Shown: piece after piece, positions 1 through 11,262 of the stretch | How the letters are laid out: the number at the start of each line of letters is the position of its first letter | Position numbering within the stretch: position 1 is the first letter of the stretch | Assembly: GCF_004359215.1 (NCBI RefSeq) | Contig: NC_090610.1 | Span: forward strand, 12,066,967-12,128,473 | Origin: Bremia lactucae | Taxonomy: Eukaryota > Oomycota > Peronosporomycetes > Peronosporales > Peronosporaceae | Direction: 5' to 3' | Length of the DNA: 61,507 bases | Translations under genes and position numbers: made by a program | Notes under the pieces: generated by a model | The model's database searches: none | What the model saw: the letters and a program-made list of their open reading frames with translations, nothing else | Told to the model about the DNA's origin: nothing

Positions 1-2179
1 CATCCAACGCTTCTTCTACTAAGCAATTGTGCCGATGCTGGACCTAACTTATGGCTACACGTGGTTTATCAGGACGCAATGACAGACAAAACGGAAGCAG
101 GATTCTTTGTCTCACTCCCCGACGGTACAGCACTCTTATATTCATCGGAATTGTCAAGGTTTTGCAGCTGCTGTGAAGTGGCGAAGGTGTCCGATTTGAA
201 CAATAGCGGACAAAAGGAAACGACGCAATGTATTGGACCAGTCGGAAGTGTGAATTTTCTTTATTGTGAAGTTAATAATTCTGAAACACGGGCTCGCGCA
301 TTCCATCCAGCATTTGAATGTGTAAAGATCGAAAAAAAGGGAACCAAAATCATGTTTTCGAAGCGCAAGCATGAAAAGTGCTCTAGTACGTGTTGTCGGA
401 GTTAGTATCCCGCTGGATGTTATATTGATATTGATTTTTTGTCGTATTTTGTGCGTAGGCTCACACACAGTCTATAGGATATGTGATACAGTACTTCAGG
501 AATCGCAAATTGCAATACGAGAATCATCATTAGAGACAGCACAGCTTGTGGAATATCTTTACCATGGAAAGACGATTATCATTACCTTGCGGCGTGGAGA
601 TTGGCCGCAGTCCGTCGAAAAAGATTCCGGTCGTGCATGGATCATGTTGCGAGCAGAGGTGCTAGAACAGGCGACCAAGGTGAGCTTGGAGTTCTGTGAA
701 ACTATTGATAAGATTTTTATCAGTGTTTTGGGCAAAGAAAATGAAGCTGATGCAGTAAATGATAAAAATTTGGACAGCGATGAGTCTATCGCTTATGCTA
801 CTCAATATTCACTTCATCTTGATGCCGGGGGCAGAAATGCTGAAGTGGATAGTCTTTATAAAAATGATGGGTTGCAGGACACGTCTAACGGAAAGCCAGC
901 TGAAGAAGGTGCTCCGACTCACTATGAAGACCTAGACGCATCGTGCGTACGAACTGATGAAAAAGTGGATGCCAAACACATGTTTTATGACCAGTCACGG
1001 CACAATATATTGCTTATGTTGCCTAACAAAAAAATTGTTAAAACCGCAGCCGATCATAGTGGTGCTTGTGTTGACACTGGCAAAACGTTTGATGGGATGT
1101 TTTTGTTCGAATCCGAAAGCCCGGATGCGGAAAAAGATAAAGTATTGGAAATTGATCGCTTTATTCAATTGTATGACATCATTTCCTGCGCCGAGTTTGA
1201 ATTAGAATCAATTTTAGAGAGTGAAGCCGAGAACATTGCGGTTCTAGGTAGCCAGGACGATGTATTCGATCCTGTCGACGAATTAATAGTGGATTTAACA
1301 GTCGAAAATGTGGAAGAAGCATTTGATTGCGGTAATTTCCATTTTAGAGACAAAAAGGAGAGTTGTGATGACAATTCTAAGTCTTTTAAATTTAATGGGA
1401 TTTCGAAAATTGAATGGGCTAACTACGCAGTGTCAATTCTTAAAAACTTTGGTGTTATTAAGTATTGCGAGCAGAAACAAGCACTCAGTTCAGCGGAAGA
1501 TAATTTATCTCAGGCACTATTTATTGCTGACGACGCGGATCTCGTCCTTGAAGTTCTGGTCGGCAGTGATCCTCTCTCCGATGAATGGTTCCAAGATATA
1601 GCTGCAACAGAGTCTTCGCAGCTATTTTCACGTGATAAATGGAATGACACGTACAAATTGATTATGGACAATGCTGCACCTGACGAAATTCTGGAATCGC
1701 AACTTTTTGGCGATGATGGAAATTATGATTTGACATGCTCGTTCAAATACCCGCTTACTCGACACAGGTACTGTCAAACAAATAATAAGTCATCTTCTTC
1801 TAGATATCTATTGAAAAGCCGTCCGAGCCAAGACCAGTATGCTTGTAACGAAAATTTCACTGAGCTCGGTGAAAAGCTCTTAACGCCATCGCAAAATCAA
1901 TCAGTTGTTCCAGTTTCTAAACCTGCAGCACCTTCATGTCTAGCTGAGGAAAAGTCCACAGGAATCTTAGGCAGTGTCTCTAAGCCTTCAGAATCATTAG
2001 TCCGTTCTCGGCCATCCGTTCACGCGCCCGCGGCATCAAGTAAACGCTTGACAAAATCAGCTTCACTGTTGTCATTTCAACCTAAGGGTGATATGTTGAG
2101 CATGTCATCCATACCGAAGCCAAGAGGATCTCTGCTAAAGAGTAAAGACCGCTCCTCAACTACGGCCCGCCAGAGGTAG
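1..2179 (+). CDS. Orphan protein, 5'-truncated by window edge, one intron (386-458)
   Basis: The reading frame is open from base 1 to 385 and resumes at 459 in another frame after a 73-bp GT-AG intron (386-458), so the start lies outside the window. The splice keeps the frame exactly: one base of a codon before it, two after. The stop is TAG at 2177-2179. From the first in-window ATG (79) the product exceeds 670 residues. I do not recognise the family. The N-terminal third looks globular with alternating hydrophobic strands and several Cys. The middle is strongly acidic (Asp/Glu-rich). The last 120 residues are Ser/Pro/Lys/Arg-rich and probably disordered. No signal peptide or membrane segment is evident in the visible part once the intron is removed; the hydrophobic run seen without splicing is intron-encoded. 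Codon use is unlike the neighbouring transposons and the frame is clean over 1.7 kb, so it is probably a live gene. Confidence 0.72.
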
Positions 2180-2642
2180 CAAACAATTCAGCAACATTGG
2201 ATACGAAGGCAAATCTTGTCCAGACTAATAGCTTATGATCGCCAAGGATGTTGGGGGCACCGGCCTCTACTTTCTTAATTTTTTTCCTTGAATTTTTTTT
2301 CGACATAAGGGCAAATGCGTCTCAGGCAATGCAAAGAGCTGATGATTGCACTTAAACATGATATCAATCACATTGTAGCCTTGCGCACTAATTCTAAGTT
2401 GCTGGCTGTGTGGGATGCTTTCGTCTTTAAGAAAGGCTTATGGAATCTAACAGCGCGCTATATTATTTGCAAGCAAGCGGACTAGAAAAGCCAATATCAT
2501 TTCCTTTAATAATTAAAGCATGCAATATCAGAGGATTCAATAAATAAAACTTGTGTAGATAATAATATTATATATCTGACAGAACTTAGCAATAGCAGCC
2601 TTCGTCACAACCAAGCTGTTTTCTACTCGGCCACCCGCTGGC
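2180..2642. other. Intergenic, no gene seen
   Basis: AT-rich 3' flank of the left-edge gene. It contains T-runs around 2276-2300 but no open frame, repeat or RNA gene that I can support. The LTR of GyA-1 begins at 2643. Confidence 0.5.
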
Positions 2643-3178
2643 TGTAACGGGGTGTCCCGTTGCATAGTATTATTTCCCAAAAGAGATATAGCAATAATTA
2701 TTTCCTATAAGAGGAAAAAAAACAAAGAAATACAAAATTATTACTTTTATTAATTTTGACTTAAATAGTTCCAATAATGCCAAATTTGGTATTTTTGATG
2801 CAATAGGACATTAGCCTATTGAATGGTTGATTTAAGTCTAAATCATCCCCTTAATCGTTTCAAGACACGATTGTGAGTGCCCAAGGATGATCCACACTTT
2901 GTTCGATATTAATATGATAAGTTCGGTAGTAGATAGAAGATCGTTACGTAGAAAACTAAATATAATAATACAGTTTTACTTTTCCCTGAGGGAAAAGAAA
3001 AACTGAATGTATATTTAAATCTTTGAATTACCTTTGGTAGCTAAAGCCCTTTAGCTACTCAGAAACCTTCCTCTTACCCTTGTGAGCGTGAAGTTTTGAG
3101 GCACCTAACCTACACTATAATCAGTGCAAGGTTAGCTGGTACTGATCAGTACTAGTGAAGGGTGCCCCCCCCGTTACA
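2643..3178 (+). repeat. GyA-1 5' LTR (536 bp)
   Basis: Starts TGTAACGGGGTGTCCCGTT and ends GTTACA, so it carries the TG...CA termini with a terminal inverted TGTAACGGGG/CCCCGTTACA pair. Matching copies occur at 10748, 22571, 31743 (-), 34385, 41951 and 45553 (-). Confidence 0.88.
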
Positions 3179-3198
3179 CCTGGTAGCACTTCGCAGTC
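3179..3198 (+). promoter_or_regulatory. GyA-1 primer binding site
   Basis: Two bases (CC) after the LTR comes TGGTAGCACTTCGCAGTCC. The first eight bases fit the 3' end of an initiator tRNA-Met (…TGCTACCA); the rest does not. The same motif follows the LTRs at 23308 (+) and 25353 (-) and is recognisable near 34880 and 45550. Confidence 0.55.
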
Positions 3199-3229
3199 CG
3201 TTCAACGGCCTACGCACATTTCATCCAAA

Positions 3230-4165
3230 ATGGACATGATGGATGAAGAAAAAGGGAGCTTTTTAGAACCTCAAGAAGGCTATTACGCCACGCGTGGAGG
3301 GTTTACTCATTTGAGTGACATTGAATGCAGAGCGATCGAACGAATGAGTTCGGTCGTAGGCAGGCCAGCCGTTGGCGCTATGCCGTACACTCTGAGCAGA
3401 GATGAACGGCATGCGGCCATAGCCGATTTCATTCAACACGAACTCGACGGGGCCCAAAAAAAAGTAGCCTTGCTTTACCAGCAAGGCTCACAACACACAT
3501 ATGTGTTGAGAGAACAGGGTGCCCAACAATTGGAGCTATTGAGACAGCAGCATTTACCTACTGCTAATGGGCCGAAGCTTCCGCGTCAACCCGAAAGCTT
3601 AAAGATAGAAATCTCTAAGTTTAAGGCAGTCGAAGGCGACTCCCTTTTGAGATGGATCGTCGATTAAACGATGCCATATAAGCTCGTCGTATCAGTGATG
3701 ATGCGACGAAAGTGAAGTTTGGCATGTCCACCTTAGCCGGACGTGCCAAATCTTAGGCCTTGGGGCTCAAGCTTCACGACCCATTAGTTTTTAATACCCA
3801 TTAGTTTTTGAGTCGTATGAGGTCTTTAAGACCCGACACAGACAAATATTTGAGCCGCCACGTGCCAAATTCAGGGTAGAGCCGAGCTCCTGGATTTGAA
3901 GCAGGGCAAGCGTGATCTACAGGATACGTTGTAAGTTGAATGGTTAGTCATCCAATAGATGAACAAACACAGGTAACTGGGTTTATTAAATGTCTTGAAG
4001 ACGGTCCTGTTCAGACCCATCTGTTCCGGCTTGAATTAGAGTCGCTCAACAAAGCGATCTCTATAGCGGAACAGGAGAACTTCAGTCTTAAACAGACTTT
4101 TGTCCACTCTGGAGCTTATCATCCTCCGAGACTACAAGAAAACGGAGGTCCAGAACCTATGGCCC
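3230..4165 (+). pseudogene. GyA-1 gag, N-terminal part
   Basis: Gag begins at ATG 3230 (MDMMDEEKG) rather than at the upstream alternative start. The frame is clean to 3667, then broken by stops between 3668 and 3939, and readable again from about 3940 to 4165. The first part contains a Gln-rich predicted helix (residues about 70-120). The latter part contains the HPIDEQTQ segment that recurs in the copies at 30.9, 35.6 and 44.8 kb. The zinc knuckle that should follow is not here: it lies on the opposite strand at about 5545-5600 because of the inversion. Confidence 0.75.
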
Positions 4166-5645
4166 TAGATTGGGACGTAAAACGTTTTATCCGAGTCTTC
4201 TCTTCGAGGACACTTCCGTCCATCGATGAGCTACTGAAAACTTGTTCGTTCTCAGGAAATACTATTGCTGACGGACTATCGGCCACGTAGTTGTCATCTG
4301 TGACACGTACGCAGATCTGCTTGACTTTGCCACTACGAAGATCGCGCAAGAACCGTTTCGGCTCAAGCGTTGACAATTGAGTTATCTCCGAAGTTAACTT
4401 CGGATGCGCTATTAGATCAAGTGTATAAGCACACTTGATCCGTTCTTTACTTAGCCATTCAATGTCTCGTGTTCCTCATAGAAACTTATTTTCAAAGGTA
4501 TCTGGGAACCTTTGACCACAGGTTTCTGGATCCTTTTCCGCAGATTCTTGGGGACTTATTCCCTCAAGTTTTATGTGAGGAGTAATCTCCTTAACTGCCT
4601 CTAGCTGTGGTTGCGCATTCACAGCGATCCTCTAAGATCAGACATCCAGTCGATCTAGAATTTTTGCACTGTCTCTAATAGACGGATATTTTCTTGGATG
4701 TTGCTTTTTTAGAAAGCATCCTTGTTTCGTACCACTCGACTTATCAAAGTGGTCGAACGTCGACGCTGCCTGTTCTTGTGCACAGCCGTCGGAATCTAAC
4801 TCCACAGTGTGATGGGCATTCACACTGAGGTCTTGTGCAGTCGTGCAAACGACCGTACCACAAGTGAGGCCATCGCACTCACTCGTAGGAAATCTACACG
4901 CTTGTGGACGCTCTAGGACGTTCATCAGTTGGCCATCTGATGATGAAGAGACAGGCATCGTTACGGCATGATGCTGCCAATTTATACATGGCTCGTAATT
5001 TCGGAGCCATGGAAATCCAAGGATGGCATCAAATTTGTCATCCAAATCTAGTACGATGAAATCATCATCGTACTGTTTACCCGTTAACTTGTATTGGATA
5101 CCAACTACACGTTTCTTAACCGTTACAGATGCGCCTGTTGCTAGGCGCACTATCATCCTCGTTAGAGGGATATCGCGCTCACCAAATTTGAGTCTGCGAT
5201 CTTCTAGTGATTGTCGTCCAACGAATGATTCGACGCCCCATAATCGACTAGGTACTTAAGTGGCATTTTTTGCCACTATAATTATCAAGTTGATGAGGTT
5301 AATCTCATTTCCTTGGGCATTTACACACAATTTTTTGTGTGAGGAGCAAATTTCGTCAAATGGCCTACTGCAAATTCTTTTGACGTTGCTGGATCAGTAG
5401 GGCGCTCCGCACCTACTGACGCCGACCGTTTTTTGACGATCCGCCTCGCCGTTGCGATTTCGCAACAGTATCGGATCCGCGTCCTTTGCCGTTCCTAGTG
5501 GGAGGTCAATCGAATCGCTCAATTTCTTTAGGCACTGGTCGTGGGGCACTACACTTATAGACGTAGTGGCCCGTCTTTTGACAACGATCGCATTTTTGTT
5601 ATCGTTTGTAACTTGAAGAGCGAGATTTTTCGCTCTCTACATACA
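4166..5645 (-). pseudogene. GyA-1 inverted block: gag zinc knuckle, retropepsin, RT linker
   Basis: Read on the minus strand, this block holds in order a CCHC knuckle (CDRCQKTGHYVYKC, near 5590), a protease with a DYGAS motif (near 5235) and the downstream LDLDDKFDAILGFPWL signature (near 5030), a Cys-rich linker (stop at 4638), and the start of the RT linker ending at RIKRFTSQ (about 4170). Gag on the plus strand breaks off at 4165 and RT resumes on the plus strand at about 5645, so exactly this block is flipped relative to the intact order seen at 57.5-61.5 kb. Stops and shifts inside show it is dead. Confidence 0.8.
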
Positions 5646-6560
5646 AGCGGTTCTTTGAAGACAATCCTTTATAAATAGGGTTTTGATTGAATTCAGCGAT
5701 ATATTCCCTGAATCCGTACGGTGCGAGTTACCGAAGGATAAAGACATTCGACACGAAATCGACCTAATCCCAGGTTCGAAAGACTGTGTCATGAAGCAGT
5801 GGCAATTGCCTTGTGAACAAGTAGTCGCGATCGACAATTTCTTTGCTGATCGCTTAGCAGCGGGCCATGTAAGGGAGTCAACCTCCCCACATAGCTCTCC
5901 GACCTTCTGTGTGTGTAAAGTAACAGGAAGGTGGCGGGTTGTGCATACATTTAATTAATTAAACGCTGCAACGGTACCGGCTCAAACCGTCGATACTACG
6001 AGAAGACGTAATCATTGATGGTATGTCGAAGTGTACTATCTTATCATCAATGGAACTGACAGATTGTTTCTATCGATCCTTATGCGTGAATAAGATATCC
6101 CGTTCACAGCAGTAAACACCTCACGTGGAATGCTATGGGGGTCGCTAGTTATTCCACAGGGACTTAGTAATGCCATTTAACAGATGTGTAAACAATCTGT
6201 TAAGATCGGAGCGGGATTTCGCACCGAGTCATTTCAATGACGTCTTTGTTCATAGTAGAACGAAAAGTCGGACGTTAAAGTACATTGTTCTCACGTCCGA
6301 AAGTTCTTACACTTCTGCGTAAGCATAAGTTGTATGCAAATCTAAGAAGTGCGTATTCGCTGCAAGCGTATTACCACTTCTTGGATGCTTCTTGGGTAAA
6401 CCCGGTGTACACACGGATCCAGAAAAGATCAAGGCAATCATCAATTGGCCTGTGCCAGTCGACGTAAAAGGGCTTAGAAGGTCCCTCGGCTTAGCGGCGT
6501 ACCTGCACAAGTACTCACGCAATTATGCCGAAATGACAGTACATATTTATTTTTTGTTAA
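5645..6560 (+). pseudogene. GyA-1 reverse transcriptase
   Basis: Plus-strand RT resumes with the ESLK..NPLY and EFSDIFPE region, then TGRWRVVHTFN, and a catalytic motif reading HFNDVF at about 6232-6250 in place of YxDD. The thumb (IKAIINWPVPVDVKGLR) and the connecting YLHKYSRNYAEMTV segment follow. Several frameshifts and stops interrupt it. It corresponds to the better preserved copy at 60221-61507 (-). Confidence 0.8.
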
Positions 6561-6570
6561 GAACTGTTAT

Positions 6571-7060
6571 GTGTTCATGGCCGCTGCTTGTCAGCGCTCC
6601 TTTGAGGGAATCAAGCAGCGCTTGATGCAATCGCCAATCCTGGCGATTGGGGACCAAGACCGACCCTTTCATATGGTCTGTGACGCCAGCAATTTTGCAA
6701 TCGGCTGTGCGTTAATGCAAAATGACCCAGACGGCGCAGAGCACGTCGTCTATTATTAAGCGCGTCTGCTTCAACCAGCTAAACGCAATTATCCAGTTCA
6801 TGATAAGGAACGCCTTGCCATGAAATACTGGCTAAGTTTGGGGTATATACTTGGGAGACATACCGTTCATTGTATATATGGACCATGCGTCTTTACGCAC
6901 GGCCGTAAACAGTCCACACCTCTCGCAAAGAATGGCGAGTGGATGTCTTTCTTCGCGGAATATAATTTCTCTGTGGAGTATAAACCAGGACGACTTAACG
7001 TCGCTGACCCCCTTTTTGCGCCGACCCGTTCTTGAGCCGGCTGCGCAAGCGAACAGTAAA
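6571..7060 (+). pseudogene. GyA-1 RNase H
   Basis: Shows RPFHMVCDASNFAIGCAL with the first catalytic Asp, a YMDHASLRTAV segment with the TDH-type Asp, and the closing SVEYKPGRLNVADPL. Frames shift at about 6760 and 6845. This is the Ty3-type RNase H that follows RT in the polyprotein. Confidence 0.78.
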
Positions 7061-7199
7061 CATAAGGCTACTGTTGCAACAATAAGTCTTTTGTCGTCAA
7101 CATTACTCGACCACATTAGAAGAGCTTACCAAGAAGATATGGATCTTAAAAGGTGATTGGATTGCCTTAACAACCCGTCACAACAATCCTTAAACGATT

Positions 7200-8640
7200 T
7201 TAAAAATTGTTCCGATTCATAACAGATCGATACACAACACGCAATGGTTTCCTGTATTACACAGCCATTGCTGGCGACTCACCTTGTGTCGTCATCCCTA
7301 CCCATAATGCTTTGCATTTACGCATCATGTATGAGTGCCAAGATGCATCAATAGGTGGTCATCGTGGACGTGAGACGACCTATTTCACAGTAATTCGCGA
7401 CTTCTACTGGCCACACCAGTTTGAGTTCGTCCGCAAGTACATACGTGCTTGCATGGTCTGTCAACGGTGAAGCCCAGTGCTTCATCCCGTGCTTCGTCAC
7501 AACCTCTGCCTGTTCCGGCAGAGAGTTGGTAGTCTGTATCCATAGACTTCGTCTTCAGATTTCCCGAAGACGAACCTAAGAATAATGACATTTTTGTGTC
7601 TGTAAACGTTTCAGCAAAATGGTACATCTTGCTGCAGTACCGGAGTCGACCACAGCCAAGGCTGTGCTCGTATCTTTGTTGAGACGATATTTCGACTCCA
7701 TGGATTACCTCGTGAACTGGTATCGGATCGAGATCCTAGATTCACGGTGAACTTTTGGCAATCCATATTCGAATCACTTGAAACACAGTTGAAATTGCAA
7801 CTTTTGATTATACTGAAATAGATGGTCGGATAGAACGTGCAAATTTTGTCCATGAAGAGACACTTTGCGGATACGTCCACTCTTTGAAGAGTTATAGCGA
7901 GTTCTTGCCGATGGTAAAATTTGTCATCAACAATTCAGTGCATGCTTCTACAAAGCATACACCGTTTTTCGTGAATGGCTTAGCCACCCACGTATACCAA
8001 TCCTGTTTAGAAGTAACTCTTTATTGAAAGGGGGAAGGGACTTGCTCGAGCAAAGAACCTTCTAGCTCTTGCTCATCACGCATTAGCACTAAGGTTAATG
8101 CGAAGAAACCAATGTTGATTTAATTCATATTGAAGTAGACAAACTCGGTAACACTAATAATACTCTTACTGATTTTGACAGCGATGCTAAAAGACTCAGC
8201 ATCGAAAACAATATTATCAATGCGAACGATAATACTCTTAATAATGAAGAGATAGAAATCTCCGCAGTGCGAGCCGGTCGCACTGAAAACAAAAAATAAA
8301 CGGAGTAAGCAGGTGATGTCCTGTTGGCTAGAGAAGCAGTGGATCGCTGATACGGTGGACCGACAGAAACGGAACTCTGACAAAAATGGAAGAGCAAACA
8401 TACTTTATCGAATGTTATTGACCTAGTCCTACTGTCAACGGTAAGCCTACCAAAACACATAGTGACAAATGTAGGCAGTTATAAATTACTGCCCAGGTAT
8501 ATCGGCCCGTTTCGTGCACTACATCGCCAAGGCAATGCGTACACGATCGAGCTGCCTCGTATTATGTGTACGCATCCTACGTTTTATGTTGGGCGTCTCC
8601 GCCCGTACCATCCGTACGAGGCTTATTTCGATTCCGGATA
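7200..8640 (+). pseudogene. GyA-1 integrase
   Basis: The H2C2 zinc-binding domain is intact at 7297-7470 (ALHLRIMYECQ, GGHRGRETTYF, then CMVCQR). The catalytic core (about 7500-8000) is heavily frameshifted. The C-terminal region is readable again from about 8480 to 8640 (YIGPFRALHRQGNAYTIELP and HPTFYVGRLRPYHPYEAYFD). It would insert element cDNA into chromatin if intact. Confidence 0.8.
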
Positions 8641-9039
8641 ACACCGTAACGGTTAAGGGAATTCGCCAAAGCCTGATGGTTTCGAGCCAAAGCCTGATGG
8701 TTCCGAGACAAAGACTTATTGTCTCGGAACAGAGTCTGATTCACTTGAGCTAGACGGTCCACTCTTTCCTCTAAGGAAGAGATCTTCTGACGATCTGTCA
8801 CCAGCTCGTTTTGAAGGGACTGATGTGTTTATTTGTTCGCCAGTTGATTAGTCGCAAACTGCGCACAATTATTTCAACTTGTCACGAGAAACATTGTCAA
8901 ATGTCACCGCAAGGTAGCGGTGACGGGAATGCTCGTGATCAAGACCCTCCCTTGAATAATAAAGGGTGTAATCCAAATCACGATGTTGATTTGAATATGT
9001 CAAATGAGGCGAACCCAATTTTCCCGCCCCCACATCCAT

Positions 9040-9500
9040 TGATGGATTCGAGTGGTGAGAAGCATTTTCTTGTTGGGAGCTTCTCGAATCACCACGATAT
9101 GAAAGGAGGTACGTTGCTGTGCCCGTGTCTTTATCAACACGGGCACAGCCCGGAGCCGTGATCGACTCTGGTACTGCAACAAGATGTACCATCTTGCTGA
9201 TACTGTCTACAAAAAGATCTATAATAAATATGAGTAAAAGTAACTTGAGAGCCACCTTGCGAGCTCAACGCAGGCTCCTGCACCCCCTTCGCGCCAGTCT
9301 ACGTATCCCTTGGGTCATCCGTCGTTGCACTCCATTGTGATGGTTTATCCGTACGTACGCGTTATCTCATTCGTTAGTGAGGGTATTCACCCTCGCATGA
9401 TAGTTGGGAACCTCGTTCCCAACCGATGTTGGACGTTCCGGATCTCGTCTTGCAGTACGAAGAGACCCATCCTCCTCGACAGAAGGTCCATCAAGAACGA
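9040..9500 (+). pseudogene. GyA-1 chromodomain, split by an inverted integrase fragment
   Basis: The first strand of the domain is seen at about 9050-9112 (EKHFLVGSFSNHHDMKGGT) and the second half at about 9365-9480. Between them, 9113-9250 is minus-strand integrase (SISKMVHLVAVPESITAPG), the same segment found in native orientation at about 59.2 kb (-). The domain, which in chromoviruses binds histone marks to target insertion, is therefore destroyed. Confidence 0.65.
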
Positions 9501-10736
9501 GCGCTTCCCGCGCTCGTAAAAGAATTTGAGGTTCTCAATCCCTTGACGCATCCTGTAAGAGATGAGCGTCCTCCAATAAGAATCGCTAAATGAATACGCT
9601 TCTTTAGGGGCATGACTTGCACCCTGAAAAAAACAGCATAAGCATGAGTCTCCCCACGAGAGGCAAGCTTCTCTAGACAAACGGTGTAACTTATTAACTT
9701 ATAGCGTGCACGGACTACGATCCGTTTCTCGAACTGTTCACGGAAAGCATATAAGCTTGTCAAGCCAGCCTCACGGCCTATGTTTTGCACATTCTGTACA
9801 AAAGTTGTTCAAGCTTGGAACAAAGGTTTGACATCCTTTGCTCGCTTAGAAGAGTGCCACCACCGATGCCGGAAATAGGCATCGACGAAGAATTCCGTCT
9901 CATCCTCACCAGGCTTGTGAAGCCTATAATGAGTCGAATAACGGAATATGATATCGGTTGTTGGTCATACCAGACCGAACCGCAACGTATCGCGCCCCCA
10001 CCCTGTTGGCTCATGTTAGTATTAACGCTAACTTGGCCCTTGGAGCGATCCCTAGAATCCCTTCTTTTCCTGGTTATGCAAACTAGCACCACCAGCAGCA
10101 CTCTTCCATTCGCGACCACTTAGTTCCTGGTGACGCATACTAAGGTCACCAGAGTGGTCATCACCTACGGATTCATCTGATGATGACTCCCCACCAAAGA
10201 GGTCCTACGAGTCGCACAACCTCGTCATCACCTCTCTGGTTGTCACGTTAGAACCTAAAGGTTAAACGGACTCGGCCCGGGGTGATCCGGCGGCCTTTTC
10301 AGTAGCCACAAAGTCGGGCGATGCCGGTGAATTGGTCCAGTCCCCTACAATTGGTGAAGCGTGTGACTTGTCTCCGTCACCTGCAATGTCATTAACAGAT
10401 GACATGTTCCATTCACCTCCGCTGGGAGTTGGAGGTGGCATACCCCCCCCCGCAGTAGACGCTAATGCGTCTACTGAAACTTTGCGGTACTATCAGCTAC
10501 ACTTTTTGGTGCAGCTGCCAGCTTAGCGGCCTCACGGCCACGCGCACAGACTTATTCGTCGCCATATAAATTTTTATCCAAACCAATAATGCAAATAACA
10601 TCGGTAACATCAATCAATGATTAAAATATATATTGTAAATAAAATGTATTTTGATCAAACTATTAATGTAAATTACAGGGGAGACATAATAGTTTTTCCT
10701 GTAACCCTACCTCAGTTTCTATAGTGATTGTTGGTT
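9500..10736 (+). pseudogene. GyA-1 3' extra region downstream of the chromodomain
   Basis: About 1.2 kb between chromodomain and 3' LTR is conserved between this copy and GyA-5 (40880-41900). Two stretches stay readable in both: ILCSLRRVPPPMPEIGIDEEF at 9785-10123, cut short here to 19 residues as LCSLRRVPPPMPEIGIDEE, and a Ser/Asp-rich piece with SPTIG at 10332-10526 (SPTMG in GyA-5). No known domain was recognised. It may be the polyprotein's C-terminal tail or an additional ORF. Confidence 0.5.
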
Positions 10737-10747
10737 AGGAGGGGTGA
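10736..10747 (+). other. GyA-1 polypurine tract
   Basis: Purine-rich TAGGAGGGGTGA lies directly before the 3' LTR. The equivalent on the minus strand precedes the GyD LTR at 55387-55397. It serves as the plus-strand primer in reverse transcription. Confidence 0.65.
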
Positions 10748-11262
10748 TGTAACGGGGTGTCCCGTTACATAAATATTATTTCCTATAAGAGGAAAAATAA
10801 ATATAATTTTCTATGAAAGGAAATAAACAAAAATGAACAAAAATGATTACCTTAATTTTTTCTGACTTAAATGATTCCAATATTACCAAATTATGTAATA
10901 TTGATGCAATCAGACATTTTCTCTAGTGATAAGTTGATTTGAGTCCGAAGCAACCCCGCCAATCGTTACAAGACACGATTGTGCGGTGTGCAAGGAGGCG
11001 TCATACTAAAGCTAATAATTAATTCAATAAGTTCAGTAGTAGATAGAAGATCGTTACGTCGGAAACAAAATATATTAATACAGTTTTACTTTTCTCTATT
11101 CTAAAGCCTCAGTCTAAACCTTAAGGTTAGAGACCCTCAGCTTCATAAGAAACATTCCTCTGTACCTTTGTGTACGTGAAGTTTCGAGGGACATCACCTA
11201 CACTGTAATCAGTGTAAGGTGAGCTATCACTGACCAGTACTAGTGAAAGGTGCCCCTTTACA
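10748..11262 (+). repeat. GyA-1 3' LTR (515 bp)
   Basis: Begins TGTAACGGGGTGTCCCGTTA and ends TTTACA. It differs from the 5' LTR by many substitutions and small indels, indicating age. Confidence 0.85.

Larger units (their letters stand above)
2643..11262 (+). mobile_element. GyA-1: full-length, degenerate Ty3/gypsy chromovirus
   Basis: Complete element of 8.6 kb bounded by direct LTRs (2643-3178 and 10748-11262). The order is LTR, PBS, gag, protease, reverse transcriptase, RNase H, integrase, chromodomain, an extra 3' region, polypurine tract, LTR. The protease block is inverted (4166-5645), the chromodomain is broken by an inverted integrase piece, and every coding part carries stops or shifts, so it cannot be autonomous. 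The two LTRs differ visibly, which indicates an old insertion. The five bases flanking each side do not match, so no target-site duplication is seen. The 3' end abuts directly on another minus-strand GyA fragment. Confidence 0.88.

Noticed and set aside
2643..11262. Target-site duplications for GyA-1 and GyA-5
   Set aside because: Flanking pentamers were compared (CTGGC/TAAAA and GTAAT/TAAAG) and do not match.
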